Source: Isoetes taiwanensis (taxonomy: Eukaryota > Streptophyta > Lycopodiopsida > Isoetales > Isoetaceae). Taken from it: a DNA stretch of 64,000 nucleotides. The DNA is taken from the NCBI GenBank assembly GCA_021234155.1, contig JAJEKV010000085.1, positions 62,001-126,000 of the forward strand, read 5' to 3'. Below, in pieces: positions 1 through 11,690 of the stretch (its first letter is position 1; each line of letters starts with the position of its first letter). The translations under genes were made by a program, and so were the position numbers. The notes under the pieces were generated by a model. The model was not told the origin of the DNA, searched no databases, and saw nothing but the letters and a program-made list of their open reading frames with translations.

Positions 1-745
1 TGTGTCAGATAGCACTCCTTGCTGTCATTTGTATTCTTTGAATCATAAGCCACTACCCTTCTCTCTTGCATAAGGATTGTTCTAATGGCTCTCTTTTTGG
101 CATACGTTGTGATTAGCTTGTCCTTATCTGGGTCTAGCAAAGTAAGGATTGGCGCTATCGTCAAAGAACTGCTTCAGCGCAAAGCATGCACTTTCTTATG
201 CTAGTGCTTCTTCCAATTCTTGAATTTTTCGTTCTTAGTGAGGTTCGAGCAGAGCAACCCATTTCGCAAAGTCTTTCATGAAGTTTTCGTAGTATCCTAC
301 CAAATTAAGAAAGCTTATGACCTCATCTACATCTTTTGGTATCAATCTTAGCTAGGTTCATAGAAATGCCTTTAGCCGATACTATAAGACTAAGACACTT
401 CGGGAGCTTTACGTAGAGTTAGTTTTTTTCTTAGTTTTTGTAGAACTCTTCTCAGCTACATGACATGCTGTTCCAAATGCTCGTCCAAAGTTTTGCTATA
501 GACGAGGATATCATCAAAGAAAACTATCACATGTTCATCTAGGAATTCTCTGAACACATCATTCATAAGTCACATGAGGGCTGGCGCATCGGAAAGTTTA
601 TATAATATAACTGTGAACTTATAATGCCTGTACCTTATTCAGAAGGTTGTTTTATGGATGGCTTCTTTCTTGATTCTTATTTGATAATACCCATGAGATC
701 AATCTTGAAGAAGAACTTGGCTCCTTGAAGCTGTGATTCCACATA
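1..745 (-). mobile_element. Ty3/gypsy retrotransposon pol fragment (reverse transcriptase)
   Basis: Read on the minus strand, this is a decayed reverse transcriptase. A DLMGYYQIRIKKEA-like motif lies at about 650-715, and the catalytic box [11 protein letters not shown] lies at about 500-530. Towards position 1 follow a FLNLVGYY-like connection and a LLDPDKDKLITTYA-like RNase H lead-in. The order is that of Ty3/gypsy pol. Several stops and frame changes interrupt it, so it is not functional. The element enters from outside the left edge, and its LTR and integrase are not visible here. Confidence 0.8.
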
Positions 746-870
746 TTTATATGCCTTTTGGGTGTAAATACATGGCACATCACTATTAATAATTAATGGT
801 GCATTAATTATTCATAAGCTAAAGGTAGCTATGTTAATCATTAATTGTTAAGGTGGAAACCTAATCCTAA

Positions 871-1066
871 CACTACTACAAAAATAGGTAGAAATGGCAC
901 AAAAGTGACATTTATCCTCCGCCTTTTTACCGCGTATAAACGTCACTTTTGTGCCATTTGGGGAGTACAAACGTTATAAATGGCACAAAAGTGACGTTTA
1001 TACGCGGTAAAAGGGCGGAGGATAAATGTCACTTTTGTGCCATTTCTACCTATTTTTGTAGTAGTG
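871..1066. mobile_element. CACTA-type MITE, 196 bp, with TAA target-site duplication
   Basis: The element begins CACTACTACAAAAATAGGTA and ends with the reverse complement of the same sequence. The two halves are near-perfect inverted repeats for almost their full length, with a short centre around 958-975. It is flanked by TAA on both sides (868-870 and 1067-1069). The CACTA terminus and 3-bp duplication are the signature of the CACTA/En-Spm superfamily. It encodes nothing, so it is a non-autonomous foldback MITE. The near-identical arms suggest that it is fairly young. Confidence 0.92.
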
Positions 1067-1824
1067 TAAACCCTAATTCGAATTTAGGGCTTAACCTAAT
1101 CTTAAAAGGGGTTAAAATATTAAATTAGTTAATAATAACCAATCCAGAGTTGCCACCTGGCCCAAGTCGAGTGGGCAAGGCAGGCTTGTTAATTTGGGAC
1201 ACCCACCCCAATTTGCCCCAATTCGAATAAAGGGAGATTGATGAAGAAGGAGCTGTTGTTCAACCTTGGTTTCAGCCAGAAGGATGGAGAACCAGAGGGA
1301 TAGCTATAATATCGGTTAGTTTTCGCATAGCTTGTATTCTTCTGACCCTTGTTTGAGTAGATGGATGATTAGATTATATTTTATGATCTACTTACGATGA
1401 TGATGATGGATGTTTGTATCTGATTCTGTTTTCTCTTTCTCTTCCTCTTGTGTTCTATTGGATTAAGGGGGTAGAGACCTAAAGGCTATCTAGATTTAGT
1501 GATGATCCTAGCTAGAACCCCTTAATCCTATTAAATGCGGCCTGTGCACAAGAGCCCACCTGGCTGTGGATGCTATGCTTTGATTCAGCACCAGATAACG
1601 AGCATGATGGTGAAACGAAGGTGGAATCCTGTCTAGTTTGACTACAATATTCCTATAGTGTGCTAGGCTTATAGTCGGTCCTCGTGTTGGGGCCTGGTAT
1701 GGGTCTGATACCCCCTGGGTCGCAAGATAAATACCTAAAGGGACATCTTCGGCTCGATGGGCGCGCCAGTGCGGCCTATGGATTTTGGGGGATTAAAGTC
1801 AAGTACGGATACCAAGGGTGGTAC
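1067..1824. other. Unassigned, probable LTR-retrotransposon flank
   Basis: No gene is recognisable. The stretch leads directly into the LTR-type repeat at 1825 and may be part of the same element. A short open frame at 1684-1929 has no recognisable domain and overlaps the repeat, so I do not call it a gene. Confidence 0.4.
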
Positions 1825-2165
1825 GATCCTCTAGCCACCCATGGAACCACCATGTTCTGGGAGGGGATTCATTTCCTCCCTGCCTCATCGGACCGGGGAG
1901 ATGTAACCCGGAGTAGTCTCATAGGGTGAATCCATTTCAGCCTATCGGCAAAGTATGCATAGGAGGGGCAGATGGAGTGGACTACCCTAGCCATTGTTCT
2001 ATGCCAGCCAATGCCATGTTATACTTCTATCTGCTGTTATCCGGTGACCTTGACTATCAGTCGACCCCCATGAATCTGAGCCCGGGGTAGAGCCCTTATT
2101 CATGGTGCACTTCCTTTGTTATATTAGTATTCTATTGTTAGTTGTATTGATGATGATGGACCACC
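1825..2165 (+). repeat. LTR-type interspersed repeat, copy 1
   Basis: This matches 54285-54640 in the same orientation. Shared blocks include GATCCTCTAG at the start, AAAGTATGCATAGGAGGGGC in the middle, and a TGAGCCNGNGTAG block near the end. The copies differ by substitutions and small indels, so the repeat is old. The GC-rich, non-coding composition and placement beside retrotransposon remains suggest an LTR or untranslated part of an LTR retrotransposon. The full element ends are not defined. Confidence 0.65.
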
Positions 2166-2223
2166 CTTCGTGGTGGTATATTATTTATTAGTATTGTTGC
2201 CAGGTGCTAGCATGTATGTATGC

Positions 2224-2612
2224 ACACAAACCATTGTATTTAACACATTTAAATTAAAATCCCCCTTAAACCCCCTTTGGTTTGGGTGCATATTCACACG
2301 GGGGGTTACGTAGGGCAGTGAGAGCTCCAAAAATATATTTACAATACATGTACAAAATTAACACCATTAAGTACATTCTCTCAAACCTTATAGTATTTTG
2401 TAAACCTTAATATACAGTATATAAAAACTTGTACATGCATACCCCACAAACGAGGTTCGCTATGTACGGTCCAGATCTTGGAATATAGGGCAAATATGCC
2501 CATCCGACAGCTCTCGTTGCCCGGAGTAACCCCCCGTGTGAATATGCACCCAAACCAAAGGGGGTTTAAGGGGGATTTTAATTTAAATGTGTTAAATGCA
2601 ATGGTTTGTGTT
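2224..2612. mobile_element. Foldback element with ~90-bp inverted arms
   Basis: The left arm (about 2224-2311) starts ACACAAACCATTG and contains runs of C. The right arm (about 2523-2612) is its reverse complement with few mismatches, including the strings CCCCCCGTGTGAATATGCAC and GGGGGATTTTAATTTAAATG. About 210 bp of AT-rich DNA separates the arms. There is no coding potential beyond chance frames. I could not settle the target duplication, so the superfamily (MULE-like or other MITE) is open. Confidence 0.75.
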
Positions 2613-4693
2613 AATAATGTTAATGGTAGTTGTGTGTTGATTGTTATATTAAAAAAAAATTTGGGCCCTTCGGGTCCTAACTAAAGCAAACATAGGTAAA
2701 CTTTATGGCCTAAATATTAATTACTAAAAAGCACAATAACATCAAGACAAACATTAAATGTTGGTCCAAAGGATGCATTGAAACAGCATTTATGGATATG
2801 GAAATGACGAGTAATATAAAAAAAAAATGACAATGGTCACAAACCATTGAACAGATAGATAAGTAAGAAGAAGCAACACTGTAATATAAAGTCAAACTGT
2901 AATGTGGAAATCAAGCCAAAATGTCGCAATAATCTATTGAACTGCTTTACTCTATCTCTTAGAAATATCGTGTGCTTCTAAATAAGAATAATTTGGACGA
3001 CTATGACTGGAGACTGAACCACCAGGAGCATAGGTGCTACGCCCTCCACACAGAAGACAAGAATTTGGCTGCTTCCCCAAATCTTCTCACCATGCCACAC
3101 TTACTGGATATGTAGCACAAGTGGCCTAAACTGGCGTTGAAAAGCATAATGCAAAATCCTCAAATTAATTGTTACAAAAAACCAAATAGGTGTTGCATAC
3201 TAGGTAGAATCAGATCTTTCCCTTTGCAATTGTGTGGCTTTCCAAGACCTGTTTGGTAGAATCAGATCTTTCCCTTTGCAATTATGTGGCTTTCCAAGAC
3301 CTGTTTGATTCTCTATACAGTCAAAATGATTCTATGGTTCCTGTCAAATTGTGAAATTTCCCCTTTAACCAGATTTGTTCAAGCAAACGTGGCTGCATAC
3401 CTCTAGTTTCATCTGCACACCTCTAGCTTTTGCAATTGAATGAGCTAAAAGCAAAGATGTAAGACAACATTAGTGTAACGGCAGAATATCAAGGTATGGC
3501 AGGTTTGGATATTGAATTAGAGGCAACTACAAAATTTGGAAACTGGTCTTGTAATCTGCAACAAAGGCAAATGCTCAATTTTAAATCAGATAAAGAATTG
3601 GGTTATATTTACACCTTTTGCTCACGTGATGCAACATGGGATCTGAGGCATCCCTAGCAAAGACACCAAAGAAGAAACGTCCTTGCGGTAGCAATCCAAA
3701 ATGGGCAACTAAGCTTCTAACTTAATAGTGCCCTCATGCGAACCATCTTCATGCAATGAAGAAATCCCACATCATTGTTTTACGGCTTGTACCAGCTCCG
3801 CTTGTAACAAATCCAGGTTGCTTAATAGAACCATATAGACACAAGCACAAAACTTCAGATGCTATCACCGCAAAACTTCAGATGCTACCACCACGAAATT
3901 GTAGATGCTGCCGCTAATCAGAATCGGCTCTGCCTCAGTGCAAATGAATTTGACATACAACCATAGTTTACCACAGTATCCGGTAGACAGTAGGATTGGT
4001 AACGAAATGCTTACCACAGTAGGATAGGAAGGAGGCCTGCACAACGCCCTCTTTTGCTCAATCTTTATGAGTTTCAGCATCTCCATAAGTTACCGCTTGC
4101 CAGCTGATCGGACTAACAGAAAACCTGTTGTGAGATCTGCCCAAGTCATGCCCACTTGGCCAAAGCAACTCTTATTTCTTTGCTCTTGGTAGGGCTCTTG
4201 GTATTTTTTTCTAGGAGGGATACCTTGTTCATGTAGGTGGCCTACAACTCACCGGAATGCTATCAAGCAGCTCAAAAAATGCCCAGAGAGATTCAGTATG
4301 GCAAGATACAACACCCGATGATTGCCCGACGATTCAGTAGCTCGATGATTGCCATGGCTGCGACATACTCGTGCAAAATAGGGAAAAAGGATTTTTAGTT
4401 TTAGGGTAGCCATCTGGATCGTCCAATTTTTAAGTCATATCTCAACCATCTGATTTAGGGCGCGACAAAAAAAGAAGCCTCCACCACAAAAGAAGCCTCC
4501 ACCACAGGATTTGCCCCTTTTCTAAAATCAACGGCTGACAAAAGGGTGCACTCTAGAAATACTATTTAGTATACCTGGATGAATACGGCCACCAAATCAT
4601 ATGAAAACCTTAGAGAAAACAGTACAAAAACAGAAAAAAAAAACCCTGTTATAATGCTAGATATTTGTACATAAATAGGCATAGATTCATACT
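2613..4693. other. No gene recognised
   Basis: This is AT-rich non-coding sequence. Short open frames on both strands (for example 2710-2895 and 3865-4086 minus) lack recognisable domains. The only structure seen is the 52-bp tandem pair at 3203-3306. Confidence 0.6.
3203..3306. repeat. Tandem duplication, 2 x 52 bp
   Basis: The unit beginning GGTAGAATCAGATC and ending CAAGACCTGTTT occurs twice head to tail with one visible difference (ATTGTG against ATTATG). This looks like a recent local slippage duplication with no evident function. Confidence 0.93.
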
Positions 4694-5115
4694 TCATTAA
4701 AAAACAGCCACTTAAAAACTACACCCGCTTATAAACCACACTTCAAAAAACCATACTTCTTTAAAAAACAGCTATTTAAAAACTACACCCACTTATAAAC
4801 GACACCTCAAAAAACAACACCTCGATTAAAAAAATCATACCACTTCAAAAAACCATACTTCCTTAAAAAACAACCACTTAAAAACTATACCTCCTTATAA
4901 ACCACACTTCAAAAAACTATACTTCCATAAAAAACGACTACTTAAAAACTACACCTAGTTATAAACTACACCTCAAAAAACAACACCCCCTCAAAAAAAA
5001 TAAGCAACACTTCTTTTAAAAAAACGACACCTCAAAAAAAGACCACACCTTCAAAAAAAAAAAAAAAAAAACTATAGCTCCATAAAAAAAAACTACACCG
5101 CCTCCTTAATAAACC
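4694..5115. repeat. Degenerate A-rich minisatellite, ~63-bp unit
   Basis: A-rich sequence repeats blocks of the form CTTAAAAACTACACC, TTATAAACCACAC and TTCAAAAAACCATACTTC with a period near 63 bp. It decays to the right into AAAAAA and CACACC runs and a poly-A stretch near 5055. No coding frame is credible; the minus-strand frame across its end is low-complexity. Confidence 0.82.
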
Positions 5116-6210
5116 ACACCTCCACTTAACCACATGTAGATTTTTTGGAACAACGACATGTGGTCTTTTTGTTACTGTTGTTTTTAGGTGTGGACCCAGA
5201 ATTGGGGTGGTAGTGGTGCATGCATAAGTAAGTAAGTGCATGTTTTTTTCTCATATGTTCTGTGAAAGAAAAGGTAGATTTAGTTTTAAGGTGTGGCTTC
5301 TATAGAGATTTTACTGTTAAGTGCTCCATTGGTGCTCCACCTCCCTTAGCTGCTAGGACTGGAGATTCACAGAACATACTCCCAAATAAACGATCAAGCC
5401 CCACCCGCCAACAAAATGCCTAATCTGGCACAGTCGATTTCTAGACTAAAATTGTAATGCAACCTTCCGCTGCTCCATGAACATTCTTTTCTAAGAGCCT
5501 GGTCTGCAAGCAATCACCATCCCAGACACAATAATTGGTTCAACCTCTGATTAGTATCAGGGACATGTCTATTGTCCATTATGTACCAAATACATGTCAT
5601 ATACTAGTGTAGAAAACTATCGTAAAACATCAAGCCAGGGGCGTTCCACAATAATCAAGGCTTGGTCATGAGAACGTGAGATACAAACAAAATGGTATCT
5701 TCAAACTTTGTAAGACCAAAGTTCTTCCTAGTATTTCCATTTGCATGAACTAGTTCATTTCCATGTTTGACTGAATTTTCTTTTCCAAGTGAGTAAGAGA
5801 TGCCTCCATTAGACATGCCACTAATAGACGAGTGTTAGACATGCTATGGCATATAGTCCTGATGTAACATGATAATCAGAGAATCAAGATGATTCTAAAT
5901 TCCACAAAATATAGCAACTCATATACATACCTAGCGCCATATAGAATAACACTCGTCGACTTGTCATATCATCATACCGTCTATGAGAGAGTGACTAGGC
6001 CCTCTTTGAGATCACAGACTGTAAGCTCGTGATGGTAGTTGCACATCACACAACTGAAGTAGATTACTTGCATGTATTCTTTGAAACATCATTTGCAGCT
6101 AGCTCTGATATGAATTGAAGATATTGTGTAACAAGTTCAACAAATGACAATGATCAATATACTATCACTGATCGCCTGGAAAATATTAACATCAGATACA
6201 ACAGGATCTC
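5116..6210. other. No gene recognised
   Basis: Ordinary AT-rich intergenic sequence. I see no gene, transposon end or repeat that I can support. Confidence 0.55.
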
Positions 6211-6562
6211 TGTACATGGCAACCCATATACTAAGAATTTGAACCATTAAAATAAAACCCCCCAGACCCCCTAGTTATCTTTGCTAATATTCATATAGGG
6301 CGTCTAGCAGTTGGCAAGGAGCCACAAACACATATGCCCATACATGTGTACAATGCAATTCACAATCTTTAGTTGTATTCAAAACTGACAGTTAACTAAA
6401 ACTTGCTAAAAAAATGAGTCGCGCTTAACGATGGCTAAGATCGCCCAAACTGGTCCGAGCCTACTGATGGACGCCATGTACGAATATCAGCAAACACAAC
6501 TGGGGGCCTAAGGGGTTTTATTTGAATGGTATACATTCTTAGTATGTGGGTTGCTATGTACA
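6211..6562. mobile_element. Foldback element with ~70-100-bp inverted arms
   Basis: The left end TGTACATGGCAACCCATA and the right end (reverse complement TGTACATAGCAACCCACA) are inverted. The arms continue inward through ACTAAGAAT and AATAAAACCCC blocks. Total length is about 352 bp. The plan of C-runs next to AATAAAA inside long arms resembles the element at 2224-2612, although the sequences differ. It is non-coding. No target duplication was resolved. Confidence 0.72.
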
Positions 6563-7875
6563 ATCACTCATATATAAAGCATGTTCCTTTTTTGCTTCTT
6601 TCTATTTTGTTTGATGCAAAAAAAACCTGGGAGAGACACATGTCTTTGAAAAAAAATGAAAACAGGGTAACGTTTTCCCCTGTTTTTTGCTCCGAGCTTT
6701 GGCGATGGCTTATTGACGGCCTGAGACGCTCTTTGAGGGCGCTTTTCTTTCTTCTAACTCCAAACCCACCATGGCAGGTGGTCTAGAGTCCCTTCTGCCG
6801 GATTTGGTGGCTAAATCGATGTTTTAATTTTGAAGAGTGCTTCGGCCATGCTTTGGTTTCACCTCCGCCATGCTCTAGCCGTGGCATCCTTTGAGATGAG
6901 CCGTGTCTTGTGCCACCAAGTCGGCTTAACTTTCTGCCCACAAACGTAAAATGTGGATTTTGAGGGAGGAAAAAATGGGTTCTCAGATGATCGCTCGGGA
7001 ACCAAAGACTATGAAACGACGAGTTTTGATGACCCAACTGATGTTTTGTTGCGGGCCGAATCGATGGGCGGTTTATGGTCGCCTCTAGCAGGGAAATTCT
7101 TCCACACCTTACCCGGGAGTTTTTCTCATGTTGAACAAAACAGTTTGTTCTCGCCCCTCCCTTGGTATTTTTATGTTAGTCGTCCTTCCAAAAAAAAAAT
7201 GCTCATTCTCTACCTTAACATTTCCAACAACCCTCGGCCTCTTCATGCATTCATCTACTTCTTCATGTGCCTCTTTAAACGAAAAATGCTACCGGTGATA
7301 TACCAGAGTCACAAACTCTGAGGAGTCACCAAACACCGGGAAAGACAACAAAAATGAGGAAGGAAACCGCCAGAGTTCAATAAAAGAAGGGAGACATAGT
7401 TTTACAAAACTGTGATGTAAGGCCTGCAAATCAGAGGTCTGAGGTGTGATAATGTTTGGCGAGGTTCCTGCAGGCAGCAGTGATAGAGGTCAGGGCGCGA
7501 ATAATCTAGCTCGATGATTTACTTGAACTACAGATTAGATTTCCAACTTTTTTTCATATACTGTTGTCTTATTGCTCTAAAACAATGGAACACCGAATCT
7601 GAGAACAAGGAACGGCCAACCACACGGCCTAGGGTTTCACTTTTTCCTTTTTCACTTTTGTCTTTGGATTCTTTGTACAGAGATAGACGAATAATAGACT
7701 TTTTATGAATGGAATGATTTTGTTACTAACTATAAAGTTAACGTTGTTGTGTAGCTATCTTCGTTCTCTGAGCTACAAGGTCATCTAATGGTAGCAAAAT
7801 AAAAGAAAACTCGTCACCTATGGATCTAAAGTCTGATGAAGACTGCTTGAGAAAAATCGGTCAGATATAGCAGCA
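6563..7875. other. No gene recognised
   Basis: Several open frames of 60-122 codons occur (6526-6786, 6953-7321, 7514-7708 on plus; 6783-7037 on minus). They overlap one another and show no domain, signal peptide or splice pattern that I recognise. I treat the interval as non-coding. Confidence 0.45.
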
Positions 7876-8106
7876 TTGCGGATGCGATTCAATTCGAGGA
7901 TATTAGAAATGATGAGGATTGCTTGGCAGTGCTGTCATGATATTCCAAGCAGGAGGCCAAATATGCCTCAAGTTGAGCAGCAGCTAGAAAGCCTTGAAAG
8001 AAGGTGCTTGCAGAGTAGACAGACTGTGGACAACCTGCGAGAAGACAATTTAAACCAGTGTCTAGAGGAAAAGAACTTACTTATTGTAGAGCTAATTACA
8101 ATGTAA
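7876..8106 (+). pseudogene. Protein-kinase C-terminal fragment (subdomain XI)
   Basis: The translation contains MMRIAWQCCHDIPSRRPNM followed by PQVEQQLE. This matches the end of plant receptor-like and cytoplasmic kinase domains, where an I-A-x-x-C segment is followed by RRPxM and then QV..LE. The catalytic loop, DFG and ATP-binding lobe are absent upstream, where only short blocked frames occur. The tail after the kinase end (ERRCLQSRQTVDNLREDNLN) has no recognised domain. It is best read as a last exon stranded by truncation or capture. Which kinase subfamily it came from cannot be told from this piece. Confidence 0.65.
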
Positions 8107-8289
8107 ATGTGAAAGCTATGAAATAACATAGTACTCAGCTCAGCTGTCAATATATAATTGCCGAGATTTTTTCAGTCATTTGATGCTGGAATTCTTATTT
8201 ATAGATTGTAAATTGTAGCAATTTATATAAATGATAGATTGCGAATGATAAAATGACAATGTGAGATCACAGAAAGAAAAAAATTCAAA

Positions 8290-8365
8290 TTTGATAGGAA
8301 TAGAATAGAATAGAATAGAATAGAATAGAATAGTTTTTTTAACGTCCACAGAACTCGTGTTTCTT
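8290..8365 (-). repeat. Pentanucleotide tail (GAATA)n with LINE-type 3' end
   Basis: About seven GAATA units (roughly 8297-8333) are followed by TTTTTTTAACGTCCACAG. Read on the minus strand this is CTGTGGACGTTAAAAAAA followed by (TATTC)n. That resembles the GTGGACGATAAAA-(ATTCT)n terminus of the LINE copies at 29.2, 55.4 and 61.9 kb. It is probably a severely 5'-truncated LINE or SINE tail. Confidence 0.55.
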
Positions 8366-8421
8366 TTTATCTTGAATTTTGGGACTAATTGAATTAATTG
8401 AATTAGTCGCCAAAGACCATT

Positions 8422-9600
8422 TGAAACGCTCCTAAGGCGTTAAACACTTGAAATCAAACAAAAGAGCTCTTTATAAAAATTCAGTGACAAGGATTTGTAA
8501 TTCATAAACTCAGGTTACAACTCAAACTACGTATAAATCTACGCATGACAACATCTCTACTATCACTCGGGCTCCCCTTGCTCAAAAATCACGTAGCTAC
8601 CAAATCAATCTGTAAGAAATAAGAAAGAAGTGATGGGGGTTAGTCCAAGGAAGGACTAAGTGGGTAAACCATTACCTTAACCTGAGGTGAATCGTTAGTC
8701 AAACAATAGGCACACAAATGTTAGTCACACATACAATATCTTCTTATAACTTATTGTGATTCAGGGATGATCAATCCCTCACCCGGGTTCTCACGTATAT
8801 CGTTCCGGACACGACTATACGTTCACATACCAATCACCTGGTATCGGCGTTGCTTTACCGCCCAGCCCTTTGGCAACGACACATACCAATCACCTGGTAT
8901 GCACGTTGCTCAACCGCTCCAGCCCCCCGGCAACGATGAAGGGGCGGGTTCATTCGTACAGGTTCATTCTTTAATGTTATATTATATTTGCAAACACAAA
9001 CACAGACACACAGAATGAATAACAAAATAAACATGTAAACTTTTTGACAAACTACTAAACAAGAGAAAAGATAACTCCAAACTAACAGAAACTCCAAAGA
9101 TCCGGCTCCGGCTACCCACCAAAGGATCTTCCACGTGCAGTCTTATTTGACCTCTGTCCACCTTTTCTGCGATACCTCTCTAACTGTAAGGAGCCACGAG
9201 AGGTGCCACCCCAATTCGGAAACTAGACTCCGAGGGCTTTCTAGAATGCTTAAGATCGCTCCATTCTGATAATCGCTCGCCGAGTTATGACGTTTTAAAG
9301 TTTGCTTGTTTTTTAAATACGATTTGCCTTTTCTAAAATTAGAACAATACCCTCTCTTTTCCAATAATAGAGAATATCTTCCTATTCTTACAAATTCTTA
9401 TCTAGTTTATCTCATCTAATCATAGATCTGATATTCTAGTTTAGATATTACCTCTATTTTCCTCAGATACCTACCGTACCTTAGTATAGACACCCGTATT
9501 CAATTTGTTTCCCAACCATTGCAATTCTTTTAAATATTCCTGACCTGAGGTTAAGAATAAAAATTATTTACTTGTCCCTCAACCCCCTAGGTGTGTTACA
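8422..9600 (-). repeat. 3' LTR of the minus-strand retrotransposon
   Basis: A complete 1,179-bp LTR bounded by TG...CA on the minus strand. It contains two CACCTGGTAT-type short repeats around 8820-8900 and a long AT-rich region. Small indels and substitutions separate it from the other LTR, for example a duplicated segment near 10381 in the partner. The insertion is thus not brand new. Confidence 0.9.
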
Positions 9601-10010
9601 TTTTCTCTCATAGTAAAAATTTACCCATGTCCTCATGGGGATAGTCTGTAAATTCCTTGCAAAATCATTAATTTCTGTAGATGAACCAAGATATCCAAGG
9701 TACAAGACATATCTAAAACTATGTTCCACTCCATATACCGTTCGGGGTTGACTACACTTACCATTACAACATTTAAGATTAATTTGGACGACTACTAATG
9801 TTTGGGGACATCACACTTAGGTACTAGGTTTAGAATGTGAAAACTAAATTTTGAACTCTTCCTTTTTCCCGTTGCTGGCTACGACTAGATATCTCGGCTA
9901 CATAACTTCCCCAAGGAGTTTTTTCCTCTTGGTTTCCCATAATTTCAATATTGATGACTTCTAATGGTCTTTGGCCCAATAACCAACTATAGTTAATAAT
10001 CGGAAGCCTA

Positions 10011-10023
10011 GGCTCTGATACCA
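10011..10023 (-). other. Primer-binding site for initiator Met tRNA
   Basis: The minus strand reads TGGTATCAGAGCC, the standard primer-binding site of many plant LTR retrotransposons. It lies two bases from the end of the 5' LTR. This fixes the element's orientation and explains the strand call. Confidence 0.93.
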
Positions 10024-10025
10024 AA

Positions 10026-11235
10026 TGAAACGCTCCTAAGGCGTTAAACACTTGAAATCAAACAAGAGAGAATAATGGTTTCTTTATAAAAAGATTCAGT
10101 GACAAGGATTTGTAATTCATAAACTCAGGTTACAACTCAAACTACGTAGAAATCTACGCATGACAACATCTCTACTATCACTCGGGCTCCCCTTGCTCAA
10201 CAATCACGTAGCTACCAAATCAATCTGTAAGAGATAAGAAAGAAGTGATGGGGGTTAGTCCAGGGAAGGACTAAGTGGGTAAACCATTACCTTAACCTGA
10301 GATGAATCGTTAGTCAAACAATAGGCACACAAATGTTAGTCACGCATACAACATTTTCCTTTAACTTATTGTGATTCAGGGATGTCTTATAACTTATTGT
10401 GATTCAGGGATGATCAATCCCTCACCCGGGTTCTCACATATATCATTCCGGACACGACTATACGTTCACATACCAATCACCTGGTATGCGCGTTGCTTTA
10501 CCGCCCAGCCCTTTGGCAACGACACATACCAATCACCTGGTATGTACGTTGCTCAACCGATCCAGCCCTCTGGCAACGACGAAGGGGCTGGTTCATTCAT
10601 ACAGGTTCATTCTTTAATGTTATATTATATTTGCAAACACAAACACAAACACACAGAATCAATAACAAAATAAAACATGTAAACTTTTCGACAAACTACT
10701 AAACAAGAGAAAAGATAACTCCAAACCAACAGAAACTCCAAAGATCCGGCTCCGGCTACCCACCAAAGGATCTTCCACGTGCAGTCTTATTTGACCCCTG
10801 TCCACCTTTTCTGTGATATATCTCTAACCGTAAGGAGCCATGAGAGATGCCACCCCAAGTCGAAAACTAGACTCCGAGGGCTTTCCAGAATGCTTAAGAT
10901 CGCTCCATTCTGATAATCGCTCGCCGAGTTAAGACGTTTTAAAGTTTGCCTTTTTTTTTTTTAAAATACGATTTGCCTTTTCTAAAATTAGAACAATATC
11001 CTCTCTTTTCCAATAATAGAGAATATCTTCCTATTCTTACAAATTCTTATCTAGTTTATCTCATCTAATCATAGATCTGCTATTCTAGTTCAGATATTAC
11101 CTCTATTTTCCTCAGATACCTACCGTACCTTAGTATAGACACCCGTATTCAATTTGTTTCCCAACCATTGCAATTCTTTTAAATATTCCTGACCTGAGGT
11201 TAAGAATAAAAATTATTTACTTGTCCCTCAACCCC
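10026..11235 (-). repeat. 5' LTR, truncated at its outer end
   Basis: This copy matches 8422-9600 almost throughout but stops at ...CTCAACCCC, lacking the final CTAGGTGTGTTACA of the full LTR. It carries a short extra duplication (TCTTATAACTTATTGTGATTCAGGG-like, near 10358-10410). Beyond 11236 the sequence changes to the internal end of a related element in the opposite orientation. Confidence 0.88.
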
Positions 11236-11299
11236 ATGCATGCTCGAGCAATTACTATTGAAGACGCAGTCCAAGAGCCTATGCGTGTATGTGCAGGTA

Positions 11300-11690
11300 C
11301 TGAAGGGAATCCACCTGTAGGTCCAAGCTAGTGTGATTCGTGTTCCGGGTAAGTTTGAGAATCTTTCCATGAGGACATGGGTAAATTCTTAGTGTGGGAG
11401 AAAATGTGACACACCTAGGGGGTTGACGGACAAGTTAACGTTTAAGTCTTAACCCTAGGGTAGGAATATTTAATTATGGAGAATAGCAATGGTTGGAAAA
11501 TAAGGTAAATACGGTATTCATACTATGGGATATTAGATATTTGATGGAATACGGGATTTGAATAGCGAAGCTAATCAATAGGAAAGGGGAGGATATTTTC
11601 CTTAACTTTAGGATTAAAATACTATAAAGGAAAAAATGCCTTTTGTGGATCGAAATCTCCAAAAAGCTCTTGTGCCTGCGCCATCAAGCC
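11300..11690 (+). mobile_element. Internal end and LTR start of a related element, plus strand
   Basis: The string CATGAGGACATGGGTAAATT is followed by a purine tract GTGTGGGAGAAAA and then TGTGACACACCTAGGGGG at 11405. This mirrors the polypurine tract and LTR start of the minus-strand element at 9600, but with clear divergence. Blocks such as GGAATATTTAA and GCAATGGTTGG are shared downstream. A second, older family member thus lies head to head with the truncated LTR. Its far end is not resolved. Confidence 0.72.

Larger units (their letters stand above)
8422..11235 (-). mobile_element. LTR retrotransposon with almost no internal region
   Basis: Two long direct repeats (8422-9600 and 10026-11235) flank only 425 bp. 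On the minus strand the LTR starts TGTAACACACCTAGG and ends GGAGCGTTTCA (TG...CA). Next to the right-hand copy lies a primer-binding site matching the initiator-Met tRNA 3' end (10011-10023). A purine tract (GAGAGAAAA, about 9601-9609) lies next to the left-hand copy. The element is therefore complete in plan but has no gag or pol and must have depended on proteins supplied in trans, or it lost its internal region. The far end of the 5' LTR (right side) is truncated. Confidence 0.9.
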
